From Candidatus Kapaibacterium sp. (GTDB taxonomy: Bacteria > Bacteroidota > Ignavibacteria > Kapaibacteriales > WFXC01), in the NCBI GenBank assembly GCA_026996895.1, contig JALWJX010000081.1, positions 1 to 44,718 on the forward strand: a stretch of DNA of 44,718 nt. The letters are read 5' to 3'. The number at the start of each line of letters is the position of its first letter. Position 1 is the first letter of the stretch. The notes beneath the pieces were generated by a model. It saw only the letters and a list, made by a program, of their open reading frames with translations. It ran no database searches and had not been told where the DNA came from. Both the position numbers and the translations under genes were made by a program. Of this stretch, positions 9,529 through 18,238 are shown piece by piece.

Positions 9529-10080
9529 ATGGTAGAACGATGGTTGGTCTGGGTGGTCGCCGGCATTTTGCTGATTTTGCTGGAGATTTTTGCCCCTTCT
9601 TTCTTCCTGCTGTTTCTGGGCATCGCTGCTATTCTAACAGGGGTTGTCAGTGGGGTGCTGGACCTGTCGGTGGCAGCAGAATTGATTATTTTCAGCATTC
9701 TGGCAGTGCTGAATACCTTCCTGTGGGCACTGTTTGTTCGACCCCGATTAAAATATGCTGCGGGGACGTCCCAGGATGAGTATGTCGGTACACCGGGAGT
9801 AGCAGTTACAGACATTGATTCTCAGGGCGGGCAGGTGATGTTAGATGCCCCGGCGATCGGGAGCCGATTGTGGGAAGCATTTGCCGATCAGCCTATTTCC
9901 CGGGGAACCAGAGTGCTTTTGGTGCGTATCACTGGCAATCGGTTGTATGTGAAACCCTATACGCCGGAGGAAGCCGAACGCTTACAGGCGCAGTCGGAAA
10001 CAGAGGAAAGTTTGCTCCCGTTACAACGAAAATTTTCAACGTTGCTGAAAGATTTTCTGGATGAAGTTTTCTCAAAGTGA
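9529..10080 (+). CDS. NfeD-like membrane protein, partner of the SPFH protein
   Basis: This 183-residue short-type NfeD protein has an N-terminal hydrophobic stretch with about three transmembrane helices (VVAGILLILLEIFAPSFF, then FLGIAAILTGVVSG, then an Ala/Leu-rich helix). A C-terminal OB-fold NfeDC domain follows (about 85-145, GTPGVAVTDI--QGGQVML). A polar, Gln/Glu-rich tail ends the protein. I chose ATG 9529 over the earlier in-frame TTG at 9499, which would run back into the SPFH gene. NfeD proteins bind the tail of their stomatin partner. A weak hairpin (TCCTG/CAGGA, 10084-10099) lies in the 54-bp convergent gap before dacB. Confidence 0.9.
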   Translation: MVERWLVWVVAGILLILLEIFAPSFFLLFLGIAAILTGVVSGVLDLSVAAELIIFSILAVLNTFLWALFVRPRLKYAAGTSQDEYVGTPGVAVTDIDSQGGQVMLDAPAIGSRLWEAFADQPISRGTRVLLVRITGNRLYVKPYTPEEAERLQAQSETEESLLPLQRKFSTLLKDFLDEVFSK

Positions 10081-10134
10081 TTTTCCTGTCTCTTCAGGAC
10101 AACTCCGCTTTTTCGTGGCACCTTCAAGCGGCAG

Positions 10135-11736
10135 CTAATTGGTAGCTTCATAGTTTCGGTGATCAGGAAACAGAGCGTGCAGTTTTGAAAAGAACGGCTG
10201 CGGCAGCGACCGCAGGGGTAATGGTCCGGTCAGTGCTGGCGGTGCTAAGGACGGCGGCAAAGGGAGGAGGACTAAGAAAGCAGTAATTTGATCTTCCAGA
10301 TCTTTGTAGTGGGAGATGTGGCGTCCACTGAAGAGAATGGTGAAAGCAAAGACCGTCCCGCTTCGGTTCAGAATATAACCCGCTAAGCCGCTCACGTTAC
10401 GCAATGTTCCAGTCTTTCCGAAAACAGCGCCAGCCGCCGGATGAAAACGCAGCCGTTTGCGAAGCGTCCCGATTCTGCCAGCAACACTGAGCGAGCGGAT
10501 AAAAAGATTGGCGTACGGTTTCTGCGGAATCGTTGCCAATAAATCTGTTACTGCTTGTGCTGCTAACTGGTTGCGTCGTGAAAGTCCGGATCCATCGCGA
10601 AACTGGCACCGAGAACACGCGATATCATTGGAACTTAAAAACTGCTGGAGGTATAACCGGGCTTTTGCCGCATTTGTACGGAAGCGGAAGCTACTGAGAT
10701 AACCGCCGATCATTTTGAACAACTGTTCGGCGTAGTAATTATCGCTTTCGTGGTTAATCGCTTCGATCAGCTTTGCCAGCGGATGGTGGATATGAGCCAG
10801 AATCACGGCAGGATTCGTAAGTGACCGGCGCTGTACCGCTCCTTCTATCCGGATACCGCGCTGGTAACACGCCGTTTTCAGCAATTCACCTGCTATCAGC
10901 TCCGGGAATTCCATATAGACCCGCTTACGCACCACCCGGCGACGCGAGATTTTTCCATATATGATCAATTGCTGTTGTCCCGATGGCAGGATTCTGGACC
11001 GTACTTTGATCCGGCGACTACTGTACCGACCGGATCGAGTCACTGCCCGATTGAGAACCTGCACTCGGTGGGTCGAAGGAAAAACGGCGACCTTCGGACG
11101 CCGCCCCGACTTGGAAGCACCCGTGATTTGCACGATGAAAGAATTTCGTTCAATAGGAAGCCCTGTGATTGGGGGAGTCGATTGCACAATTTCTCGATCG
11201 CCGCTATAGGTACGTCGCTGAACCAGTGAATCGAAGAACGAGGCGTCCACATAAAGGTTGCCAGTAACGTGGCGGATGCCTTTTGCTGCAAGTTGCTGCG
11301 CCAGAGAATCCAGATCGGCAACGGTGAGTAAAGGATCTCCACTGCCTACTAAGTAAAGATTGCCACGATAGACGGAATCTCCAGACCAGAGGGTATCACC
11401 ATACAGCAAAGTTGGCATCTGGAAATCCTTTCCTAAGAGTTCCAGTGCAGCAGCGGTAATAAACAGCTTATTGATGGATGCCGGAACCATCGGTTCCTCA
11501 ACATTGCGCTGATAGAGAGGGATATTCTCCGGCAGCAGGCGAATATCGAGAGCAAATCGAGCCGTTCGAGCGTATGGTGAATGGCGAAGAATGGAGTCGA
11601 TTCCTCGCTCAATCTGCTGCTGTAACTGCTGTAATGCATCAGTGCTCTGCTCAGGAGGTTGGGAGGGAGCAGTCCATTGGATGGCAGTAAACCAGCAAAG
11701 AAGCAAGACACCCCATTTTGTCGAGAGCGATCGCAT
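10135..11736 (-). CDS. dacB: D-alanyl-D-alanine carboxypeptidase/endopeptidase, PBP4 (class C)
   Basis: This 533-residue periplasmic penicillin-binding protein of the PBP4/DacB family removes the terminal D-Ala or cleaves D-Ala-mDAP crosslinks in peptidoglycan. The catalytic triad motifs are all present: S87-x-x-K90 in PASINK, SDN in NHESDNYYAEQ, and KTG in FGKTGTLRNVSG. An N-terminal hydrophobic segment (about 8-20) is a likely signal peptide. The large insert between SxxK and SDN is as in E. coli DacB. Its ATG overlaps the miaA stop by one base (TAATG), so it is the last gene of the phoH-cdaA-pcm-miaA-dacB operon and is probably translationally coupled. The C-terminal tail after the KTG domain is proline-rich. 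Confidence 0.95.
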   Translation of the reverse strand: MRSLSTKWGVLLLCWFTAIQWTAPSQPPEQSTDALQQLQQQIERGIDSILRHSPYARTARFALDIRLLPENIPLYQRNVEEPMVPASINKLFITAAALELLGKDFQMPTLLYGDTLWSGDSVYRGNLYLVGSGDPLLTVADLDSLAQQLAAKGIRHVTGNLYVDASFFDSLVQRRTYSGDREIVQSTPPITGLPIERNSFIVQITGASKSGRRPKVAVFPSTHRVQVLNRAVTRSGRYSSRRIKVRSRILPSGQQQLIIYGKISRRRVVRKRVYMEFPELIAGELLKTACYQRGIRIEGAVQRRSLTNPAVILAHIHHPLAKLIEAINHESDNYYAEQLFKMIGGYLSSFRFRTNAAKARLYLQQFLSSNDIACSRCQFRDGSGLSRRNQLAAQAVTDLLATIPQKPYANLFIRSLSVAGRIGTLRKRLRFHPAAGAVFGKTGTLRNVSGLAGYILNRSGTVFAFTILFSGRHISHYKDLEDQITAFLVLLPLPPSLAPPALTGPLPLRSLPQPFFSKLHALFPDHRNYEATN

Positions 11737-12704
11737 TACGCCGTCGATTTTTGTTGTGCTTCCAGAATGCGAAAATACTGGTTTGCAATGATTTCTGCAA
11801 TGGCATCTGGATCTTCACTTTCAATCCAGAAAGTAGAAGGGGCGTATTTTTTGAACCACGTCTGCTGCCGCTTTGCATACCGCCGCGTTGCCCGTTGAAT
11901 TTGCGCAATAGCGGCTTCCAGAGAGATGCGATTCTCCAGGTAGTCGATGATCTCTTTGTAGCCCATTGTTTGCAGGGCAGGCAAAGTGGGGTCATAGCCT
12001 TGATTCAAAATGTTCTGAACTTCAGCGACCAGCCCCTGATCGATCATATCGTACACCCGGTTATTGATTCGCTCATAGAGGCGTGATCGTTCAAGTTTGA
12101 TGCCAAAATACAGCGGCTGAAAAGGGGGAGGCTGGCGGCGTTGTTGTGCTCTGGACAGGGGAACGCCCGTAGCCAGATAGAATTCCAGGGCGCGAATAAT
12201 GCGGCGTGGATTGCGATCTGCATACCGGCGTGCAGCGACCGGATCGACCTGTTGGAGTTTTTCGTATAGCGGCGTAATTCCCTGCTCGCGCCACTGCTTT
12301 TCAAGTTTCGCTCTATATTCAGCAATTTTTTTCCGTGGATACCGGGAAAAATCAAAAATACCCTCACACAGAGCATAAATGTAAAGTCCTGAGCCACCCA
12401 CGATAGCCGGAATCTTGCCGCGTTCCCGGAGACGGGGAATCAGAGAGCGGGCAGCCGTTGCAAATTCTCCGGCACTATACTGGTCAGTGATGTCGATAAT
12501 GTCAATGAAATGGTGAGGACACTGCTGTTGTTGCTGAGCCGTTGGTTTTGCTGTGCCGATGTCCATCAGGCGGTAGATTTGGCGCGAATCGGCAGAGATA
12601 ACCTCGATCGGCAGTCGGCGAGCCAGCGCGACGGCTGCTGCCGTTTTCCCGGAGGCTGTCGGACCCAGAAGTACGATGACAGGTGGGCGGTCAGGTGCTG
12701 GCAT
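11736..12704 (-). CDS. miaA: tRNA dimethylallyltransferase
   Basis: This 322-residue enzyme transfers a dimethylallyl group from DMAPP to N6 of A37 in tRNAs reading UNN codons. Key motifs are the P-loop GPTASGKT near the N-terminus, ISADSRQIYRLMDIGTAKP (with the catalytic Asp and Thr region), HHFIDIIDI, GGSGLYI and D/NPRRIIRALE. An ATG 36 nt further upstream (12740) also opens the frame. I prefer 12704 because it makes a TGATG overlap with the pcm stop, matching the one-base overlaps elsewhere in this operon, and gives the usual family length. The stop overlaps the dacB start as TAATG. Confidence 0.95.
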   Translation of the reverse strand: MPAPDRPPVIVLLGPTASGKTAAAVALARRLPIEVISADSRQIYRLMDIGTAKPTAQQQQQCPHHFIDIIDITDQYSAGEFATAARSLIPRLRERGKIPAIVGGSGLYIYALCEGIFDFSRYPRKKIAEYRAKLEKQWREQGITPLYEKLQQVDPVAARRYADRNPRRIIRALEFYLATGVPLSRAQQRRQPPPFQPLYFGIKLERSRLYERINNRVYDMIDQGLVAEVQNILNQGYDPTLPALQTMGYKEIIDYLENRISLEAAIAQIQRATRRYAKRQQTWFKKYAPSTFWIESEDPDAIAEIIANQYFRILEAQQKSTA

Positions 12705-13342
12705 CAAACGGTCGAGGAACGCAGTGGGACGAAACTGCAATAGTCGAAAAGTTCCGGATCAGTAAAGTGACCATCGGGATGTCGGTAAATTCGGGCAAGG
12801 CGTTGTTCACCGTTCTGATGGAGCGGGAAAACACAGAGTCCACCCGGACGCAGTTGCTGGAGGAGGGCATCGGTGGGCATTGCAGTCGCTGCGGTGATGA
12901 GAATGCGATCGTACGGTGCCTTCTGGGACCACCCATCCGTTCCATCCCGGTGGATACATTGAATCGGTAGATGGAGCGCCCGAAAGCGCTTTCGTGCCTG
13001 CTGATACAACCGTCGATCTCGTTCGACCGTGAAGACCTGCATTCCCAGGGCTGCCAGCACTGCTGCCTGATAACCACTTCCCGTGCCAATTTCCAGTACG
13101 GTCAAACCTGCCGCTGGCTGCAAAAGCATTGTCATTCGGGCAACGGTCAGCGGCTGTGAAATTGTCTGTCCCCATCCTATGGGCAGTGCCGTGTTTTCAT
13201 ACGCTAAATGGCGCAGCGGTTCGGGGAGGAAGTATTCTCGTGGAATACGTTCCATCGCCTGCCGAATTTCGGCTGGAATGCCAGCTGCTGCCAGCAGGTG
13301 GAAAAGTCGTTCTCGGTCCTTCTGCAATTTGTACCCGTGCAT
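12704..13342 (-). CDS. pcm: Protein-L-isoaspartate O-methyltransferase
   Basis: This 212-residue SAM-dependent enzyme methylates isoaspartyl residues in damaged proteins to start their repair. It has the family's PREYF, then GWGQTISQPLTVARM, the SAM motif LEIGTGSGYQAAVLA and the VERD acid that binds the ribose. The GGLCVFPL strand closes the fold. The stop overlaps the miaA start (TGATG), and the ATG lies 2 nt after the cdaA stop. Cytoplasmic. The length and motif set are normal. Confidence 0.95.
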   Translation of the reverse strand: MHGYKLQKDRERLFHLLAAAGIPAEIRQAMERIPREYFLPEPLRHLAYENTALPIGWGQTISQPLTVARMTMLLQPAAGLTVLEIGTGSGYQAAVLAALGMQVFTVERDRRLYQQARKRFRALHLPIQCIHRDGTDGWSQKAPYDRILITAATAMPTDALLQQLRPGGLCVFPLHQNGEQRLARIYRHPDGHFTDPELFDYCSFVPLRSSTV

Positions 13343-13344
13343 AG

Positions 13345-14154
13345 TTACGGCACTGCCAGTGGTTGTGTTTCTTCAACAACCCGGGGTTCTGATAAAAGCG
13401 CCGTTAGCAGCATATTCTCCAGCTCCTTGCGACTCAGGTCCATAATAAGATTGCCCGATTCTGCCAAGGAAATTCGTCCGGTTTCCTCAGAGACCACGAT
13501 GACGAGCGCATCGGTCTGTTCCGATAATCCCAGCGCTGCCCGATGCCGGGTCCCTAAGGTTTTTCCTCGGTACTTTGCGACGGAGCTGAGGGGAAGAATA
13601 CAACCTGCAGCTTCGATGACATCATTGTAGATAACAACGGCGCCGTCGTGCAGCGGAGATCGGGGATGGAAGATCGTCAGAAGCAGTTCTTTAGTTACTT
13701 TCCCCTGAATGGGAACACCGGTTTCGATCGTCATTCGAATATCCTGATTGCGACGAATCACGATGAGCGCACCAATATGCCGCTCTGACATTTCCTGGGC
13801 TGCTTCGACAATCTCCGTAATGACCTGGCGAATATCAGTACGGGTCAGGAAAGACAAAAAGGGTGAGCGGGTAAGATTCAGCAGCAGGCGGCGCAGTTCC
13901 GGCTGAAAGAGGACGATAAAAGCAATGAACCACACACTCACGACAACGTCCAGAACCCAGTGAATGGCGCGCAGTCCCAGGACTTCGGTAACAAAATATG
14001 CTCCGATCAATCCTACAACCCATACCAGCACTTTGCCGGCGGCTGTGTTCTGGAGGAGTCGAACCAGGTATGCGATAAGGAGTGTCAACAGCGCGATATC
14101 GATAAGGTCTAAAAGCGTGACTTCCAGAAATCCGATGGAGACCAGTTCCCACAT
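13345..14154 (-). CDS. cdaA: CdaA-type membrane diadenylate cyclase
   Basis: This 269-residue enzyme makes cyclic di-AMP from two ATP. The N-terminus has three transmembrane helices (about 12-33, 41-58 and 66-84). The DisA_N (DAC) domain follows with the two hallmark motifs DGA (170-172, in PLHDGAV) and GTRHRAA (201-207, in LGTRHRAALG). C-di-AMP controls potassium and osmolyte balance and peptidoglycan stability. In Firmicutes cdaA sits with cdaR and glmM; here it sits between phoH and pcm. Its ATG overlaps the phoH stop by one base (TAATG). No CdaR-like gene is next to it. Confidence 0.95.
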   Translation of the reverse strand: MWELVSIGFLEVTLLDLIDIALLTLLIAYLVRLLQNTAAGKVLVWVVGLIGAYFVTEVLGLRAIHWVLDVVVSVWFIAFIVLFQPELRRLLLNLTRSPFLSFLTRTDIRQVITEIVEAAQEMSERHIGALIVIRRNQDIRMTIETGVPIQGKVTKELLLTIFHPRSPLHDGAVVIYNDVIEAAGCILPLSSVAKYRGKTLGTRHRAALGLSEQTDALVIVVSEETGRISLAESGNLIMDLSRKELENMLLTALLSEPRVVEETQPLAVP

Positions 14155-15134
14155 TAAAGTCCCTGTTGCTCGTATGCTTCGATGATTTTGGCGACCAGGG
14201 CGTGACGCACAACGTGGGACTTATCGAAGTACATAAAGTCGATTCCTTCAATCCCTTTCAGGATTTTCTCCACTTCCACCAATCCTGAAGGGGTATTTGA
14301 CCGGAGGTCAATCTGCGTGATATCACCGGTAATGATCGCCTTGGAATTCTCACCCAGCCGGGTTAGAAACATCTTCATTTGTCCCACGGTGGTATTTTGC
14401 GCTTCGTCCAGAATAATAAACGCATTGTTCAAAGTACGACCACGCATATATGCCAGCGGGATAATTTCGACAGTCCGGTTCTCCAGCATATTTTTGAGTC
14501 GTTCCCCGCTGAGCATATCCAGCAGCGAATCCAGCAGTGGGCGGAGATAAGGATCAATCTTTTCGTGGAGGTCACCGGGAAGAAATCCCAGCGATTCGCC
14601 GGCTTCAACGGCTGGACGGGTAAGGATAATGCGTTGCACGCGACCGCGCTGGAGCGCATCCAGGGCAAAGGCAACGGCTAAATAGGTTTTGCCAGTGCCA
14701 GCAGGGCCAATTGCAAACACAACATCATTATGGAGCACTTTGTCAGCGTAGGTAATTTGCGCAGTGTTGCGCGCTTTGATGGTCTTTTTGGGTCCCGTGT
14801 ACAGAATCGTCCCGACGCTCTGGCGCTCGCTCTTCGGGTCCGCCGAACGGGATTCGTTGAGCTGCCGATCCGATTCCAGAATGTCGATGACTGTGACCAC
14901 GTCATTGGTTGATAGCGATCCGGTTCGGCTGATGATTCGCTGGAGTTCCTGGAGGACCTGAATGGCTAATTCAACATTATCGCCCTCACCTTTGATGTGA
15001 AGATTGTTGTCCTGAAGTGAAATGGTGACATTGAAGCGATTTTCCAGAAGCAGGACATTGGTATCATTATAGCCCAGAAGGGTGAGAGGATCGACGTGTT
15101 TTTGTAGTGTTACCTGCTGTTCCGTATACTCCAT
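14154..15134 (-). CDS. PhoH-family ATPase (YbeZ-like)
   Basis: This 326-residue PhoH-like P-loop NTPase has an N-terminal KH-like segment (about 20-70), Walker A GPAGTGKT, RPAVEAGESLGFLPGD, Walker B FIILDEAQNTT and the LTRLGENSKAIITGD-TQ-DL sensor region. In E. coli the homologue YbeZ partners with the RNase YbeY in ribosome maturation; no ybeY is adjacent here. The frame stays open back to 15356, but the upstream 74 codons overlap the start of the divergent glycosyltransferase gene and do not resemble PhoH. I therefore start at ATG 15134 (MEYTEQQ). It is the first gene of the five-gene minus-strand operon. Confidence 0.92.
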   Translation of the reverse strand: MEYTEQQVTLQKHVDPLTLLGYNDTNVLLLENRFNVTISLQDNNLHIKGEGDNVELAIQVLQELQRIISRTGSLSTNDVVTVIDILESDRQLNESRSADPKSERQSVGTILYTGPKKTIKARNTAQITYADKVLHNDVVFAIGPAGTGKTYLAVAFALDALQRGRVQRIILTRPAVEAGESLGFLPGDLHEKIDPYLRPLLDSLLDMLSGERLKNMLENRTVEIIPLAYMRGRTLNNAFIILDEAQNTTVGQMKMFLTRLGENSKAIITGDITQIDLRSNTPSGLVEVEKILKGIEGIDFMYFDKSHVVRHALVAKIIEAYEQQGL

Positions 15135-15316
15135 ACTCAATCCGATTATGCTCCGATGACTGTTCAACTTATTTTTCGCTTCAATGCAATGAGACGATAC
15201 CGGTAAGCGGTTAGTGAAGAAATTTTCTCCCCCTTCAGTGAAAAAAAGGTGCAGGGGAGTGAAACGTCCTAAGGGACTTTGAAAATAGTGCAGATGGGAA
15301 TGAGCAGGGGCAGTCA
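15135..15316. promoter_or_regulatory. Divergent promoter region between the phoH operon and the GT gene
   Basis: This 182-bp divergent gap must hold the promoter of the phoH operon (minus) and that of the glycosyltransferase-mpl-dinG group (plus). The clearest minus-strand candidate is TAAGTTGA, a near match to TAnnTTTG, roughly 35 nt upstream of ATG 15134. No convincing -33 partner was seen. A small GTCC-TAAG-GGAC inverted repeat near 15269-15280 could be an operator, but that is weak. Confidence 0.3.
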
Positions 15317-16471
15317 ATGCGACATAAGCTGGTGTTAGTGGGTCCAGCCTATCCATATCGAGGAGGAAACGCTTTGTTTATGACGTCGGTTTACCAGATT
15401 TTAGCACCGAAATATGAGCTGGAATTTGTGAATTTTCGTGTCCTGTATCCCCAATTGCTGTTCCCGGGAACGACGCAGTTTGATCAATCGCAGCATCCCA
15501 TCCCCAAGGTGCCGAACCGGCGAGTTTTGCATTCCTATAATCCGATCAGTTGGGTAAAGGTAGGACGATTGATCGGTCGTCTCGATCCAGATCTCATTTT
15601 GATGGACTGGTGGCATCCGTACTTTGGACCCTGCTACTGGGGCGTAACAACGGCGCTGCCTGGACCGTATCGACAAAGGGTGGTGATCATCACGGAGAAT
15701 GTCATTTCGCACGAAGCAAATGCTGTGGATACGGTGTTAACCAGAATGGGATTGCGTAACGCACGCGCCTTTATCACGCTTTCCGAAGCTGTGCGGGATG
15801 CGCTGCAACCGTTTGCCGATCATCGTCCCATTTTCGTTGCCGGTCCTCCTATTCCGGATTTCTACTATGACATTGGCACCGTCCCATCGCAGTTGGAGGC
15901 ACGGCAGCATTTAGGGATTCCATCTGATGCAGAAGTGCTGCTCTTTTTTGGCTACGTGCGACGGTATAAAGGACTGGATGTGCTCATCGAAGCACTGGCA
16001 ATTGCACGCCAGCGCCGACCCCGGTTGCGCCTTCTTGTCGCTGGTGAGTTTTATGAAAATGAACAAAAATATCGGGAGCAAATTGCGGCGCTGGGACTGG
16101 AGCCGTACGTGACGGTAGCCAATCAATACATCCCGAATGAGGCGGTCGGAATGTACTACCGTGCCGCTGATGTTGTGGTTTTACCCTATCGGGAAGCAAC
16201 GCAAAGCGGTATCTTAGCGACAGCCTACACGTTTCAGCGGCCAGTTATCGCCACCGCTGTTGGGGGACTCCAGGAACTGGTGGTAGAAGGCAAAACGGGA
16301 CTTATCGTGCCACCGGAAGATCCCGCCGCACTGGCAGGAGCGATTGAGCAGTTTTTTGAAATCCGTGCCTCCGTGGATTTTGACCGGCACATCCAGGAGT
16401 TCAAAGAGAAGCAAAATCCCTTTTTGCGATTCCCTTCCATTGTTGCACAAATTCTTGAGGAAATAAAGTGA
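15317..16471 (+). CDS. Glycosyltransferase family 4 (GT-B)
   Basis: This 384-residue GT-B glycosyltransferase starts with the N-terminal Rossmann motif LVLVGPAYPYRGGNALF, the G-P/A-x2-GG-type donor-acceptor loop of GT4 enzymes. The C-terminal lobe has LLFFGYVRRYKGLDVLIEAL, the R-x2-K---L motif, and the phosphate/UDP-binding segment VVVLPYREATQSGILATAY, where E marks the E-x7-E motif. GL-ELV-EGKTGLIVPP-DP--LA is the usual C-terminal signature. Acceptor unknown. The stop overlaps the mpl GTG start (GTGA), so it is co-expressed with a peptidoglycan-recycling enzyme, although a role in envelope glycan synthesis is only inferred. Confidence 0.9.
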   Translation: MRHKLVLVGPAYPYRGGNALFMTSVYQILAPKYELEFVNFRVLYPQLLFPGTTQFDQSQHPIPKVPNRRVLHSYNPISWVKVGRLIGRLDPDLILMDWWHPYFGPCYWGVTTALPGPYRQRVVIITENVISHEANAVDTVLTRMGLRNARAFITLSEAVRDALQPFADHRPIFVAGPPIPDFYYDIGTVPSQLEARQHLGIPSDAEVLLFFGYVRRYKGLDVLIEALAIARQRRPRLRLLVAGEFYENEQKYREQIAALGLEPYVTVANQYIPNEAVGMYYRAADVVVLPYREATQSGILATAYTFQRPVIATAVGGLQELVVEGKTGLIVPPEDPAALAGAIEQFFEIRASVDFDRHIQEFKEKQNPFLRFPSIVAQILEEIK

Positions 16472-17952
16472 AGCAGATCCGGCAGACGACGTCTGTTTAT
16501 TTCATTGGAATCGGCGGTATTGCTATGAGCAGCGTGGCGGTTGCAATGCAGCATCGGGGATTTCGGGTTGGTGGTTCTGATCAGCAGATCTATCCACCAG
16601 CATCTGAACTGCTGGGCTCGACAAATGTCAGGCTGTATACGCCGTACTCGGAGCACAATCTCCGGGATTTTGCCCCTGATCTGGTCGTCGTGGGCAACAG
16701 TGTGTCGCGGGGGAATCCGGAAGTGGAGTATGTGCTTTCCCATCGCTTGCCTTTCGTGTCGCTGCCGGAACTGGTGAAGCGGGAAATCGTAGAGGGAACG
16801 TTTTCGATCGTTGTGACGGGTACGCACGGGAAGACGACCACAACCGCTCTGATAGCGTGGATACTGGAGCGTGCGGGCTATGCTCCCGGCTTTTTAATTG
16901 GTGGCATACCGGGCAATTTTTCCTCTGGTTTTCGATATCCGCAGCGAACTGCTCTGGCTGATACACCCGTTGTGGTGCTGGAAGGGGATGAATACGACGC
17001 TGCCTTTTTCGATAAGCGCAGCAAATTTTTGCATTATTTGCCATCCGTTCTGGTGATGAACAATCTGGAGTACGATCACGCCGATATTTTTCCCGATATG
17101 GCAGCACTCAAGCAGCAGTTTCGATGGTTACTCCGCCTGGTGCCTGCGGATGGGCTGCTGGTCGCTAATGGTGATGATGCCAACGTGATGGAGGTGCTAC
17201 GCACCGGTCCGGTGTATGCTTCAAACATTCGCCGATTCAGTTTCAATGGACAGGGAGAAGTGCACATAACGATCCTTGAAACAACAGCGCAGGGCAGTCT
17301 CTTTCAAATCCACGATCGGCAGAGCCGTACGACACAGGAATTCTGGCTTCCCATACCGGGGAGGCATATGGTATCGAATGCCGTTGCTGCCATCACTGCC
17401 GTTCGGCCACTAGCAATATCACATCAGGTACTGCAACACGCTCTGGAAACCTTCCGGCTGCCCCGCCGGCGCCTGGAGCGCAAAGTGACAGCAGGGGAGA
17501 TAACTGTTTATGAGGATTTTGCCCACCATCCGACAGCGTTGCGAGCGACATTGCAGGCATTGCGGCAGCAGCATCCTGAACAGCGACTGGTCGCTGTAGT
17601 GGAACCCCGATCGAACACGATGGTGCGGCGAGTTTTTCAGCAGCCGATGGCAGAAGCATTGCAGGCAGCCGACGTTGTGTTTTTTGCACCACCTTATCGC
17701 TATCAACGGTATGCACCGGAAGATCGGCTGGATATTGAACAATTAGCCAGGCAGTATCGACAGCAGGGGAAGCAAGCAGAGGCGGTGCCACTGCAATGGT
17801 GGGATCGCCAGTGGAGCGACTGGCTACTGGGGAGACTGCAAAGTATAGTTGTCGATGGTGATGTGGTGGTATTTTTCTCCAATGGTGCTTTCGATGGACT
17901 GGTGCAGAAATTTGTGGAACAACTGGAGCATTTAAAGCAGATCGATGAGTGA
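16468..17952 (+). CDS. mpl: UDP-N-acetylmuramate:L-Ala-gamma-D-Glu-meso-DAP ligase
   Basis: This 494-residue Mur ligase is better matched to Mpl than to MurC. It begins with the FIGIGGIAMSSVA dinucleotide-fold loop and has VVGNSVSRGNPEVEY, the ATP loop VTGTHGKTTTT, and the Mpl-specific block VVLEGDEYDAAFFDKRSKF followed by NNLEYDHADIF. The C-terminal domain has VYEDFAHHPTALRATL. Mpl re-attaches recovered murein tripeptide to UDP-MurNAc, so this organism recycles peptidoglycan and has a Gram-negative, meso-DAP wall. The start is GTG 16468, overlapping the upstream TGA by three bases. Its end overlaps the 97-residue ORF by 8 nt. Confidence 0.93.
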   Translation: MKQIRQTTSVYFIGIGGIAMSSVAVAMQHRGFRVGGSDQQIYPPASELLGSTNVRLYTPYSEHNLRDFAPDLVVVGNSVSRGNPEVEYVLSHRLPFVSLPELVKREIVEGTFSIVVTGTHGKTTTTALIAWILERAGYAPGFLIGGIPGNFSSGFRYPQRTALADTPVVVLEGDEYDAAFFDKRSKFLHYLPSVLVMNNLEYDHADIFPDMAALKQQFRWLLRLVPADGLLVANGDDANVMEVLRTGPVYASNIRRFSFNGQGEVHITILETTAQGSLFQIHDRQSRTTQEFWLPIPGRHMVSNAVAAITAVRPLAISHQVLQHALETFRLPRRRLERKVTAGEITVYEDFAHHPTALRATLQALRQQHPEQRLVAVVEPRSNTMVRRVFQQPMAEALQAADVVFFAPPYRYQRYAPEDRLDIEQLARQYRQQGKQAEAVPLQWWDRQWSDWLLGRLQSIVVDGDVVVFFSNGAFDGLVQKFVEQLEHLKQIDE

Positions 17953-18238
17953 GAATTTACTCCAACTCCTGTGTCAACGCCGGGGGTTATCCTATGCTGC
18001 TGAACAGATGCGGGCTTTGCAGCAGTTTGTTACCTATATGGATCGCCATAGCTATTGGTTGAAAGATATTCTGGAACAGGATGATCGTCGACTGTTCCGC
18101 TTCAGCGATGAAACCTCGCACATCGATTTGAGTGAGGAACAGATCTGGGCATTTATACAGCAACTCCGGCAGGGAAAGCCGCTGCCGTGGGAGCAGTTGA
18201 TTTTGGGAACAAAGCAGGAACATAAGGATGAAGAATGA
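17945..18238 (+). CDS. Hypothetical 97-residue acidic protein
   Basis: I do not recognise this protein. It is 97 residues, mostly helical by composition, with no signal peptide, membrane segment, Cys pair or known motif. The sequence has a Trp/Phe-containing C-terminal half and ends in a charged HKDEE tail. It overlaps the mpl end by 8 nt and the DnaQ-DinG start by 11 nt, which supports its being a real translated gene in the same operon rather than a shadow. It could be a small partner of the downstream exonuclease, but that is only position-based inference. Confidence 0.7.
   Translation: MSENLLQLLCQRRGLSYAAEQMRALQQFVTYMDRHSYWLKDILEQDDRRLFRFSDETSHIDLSEEQIWAFIQQLRQGKPLPWEQLILGTKQEHKDEE

Noticed and set aside
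14154-15356. Long form of PhoH starting at 15356
   Set aside because: The extra 74 residues overlap the divergent glycosyltransferase start and have no PhoH character; ATG 15134 fits the family.
16468-17952. MurC rather than Mpl
   Set aside because: The EGDEYDAAFFDKRSKF block is specific for Mpl.
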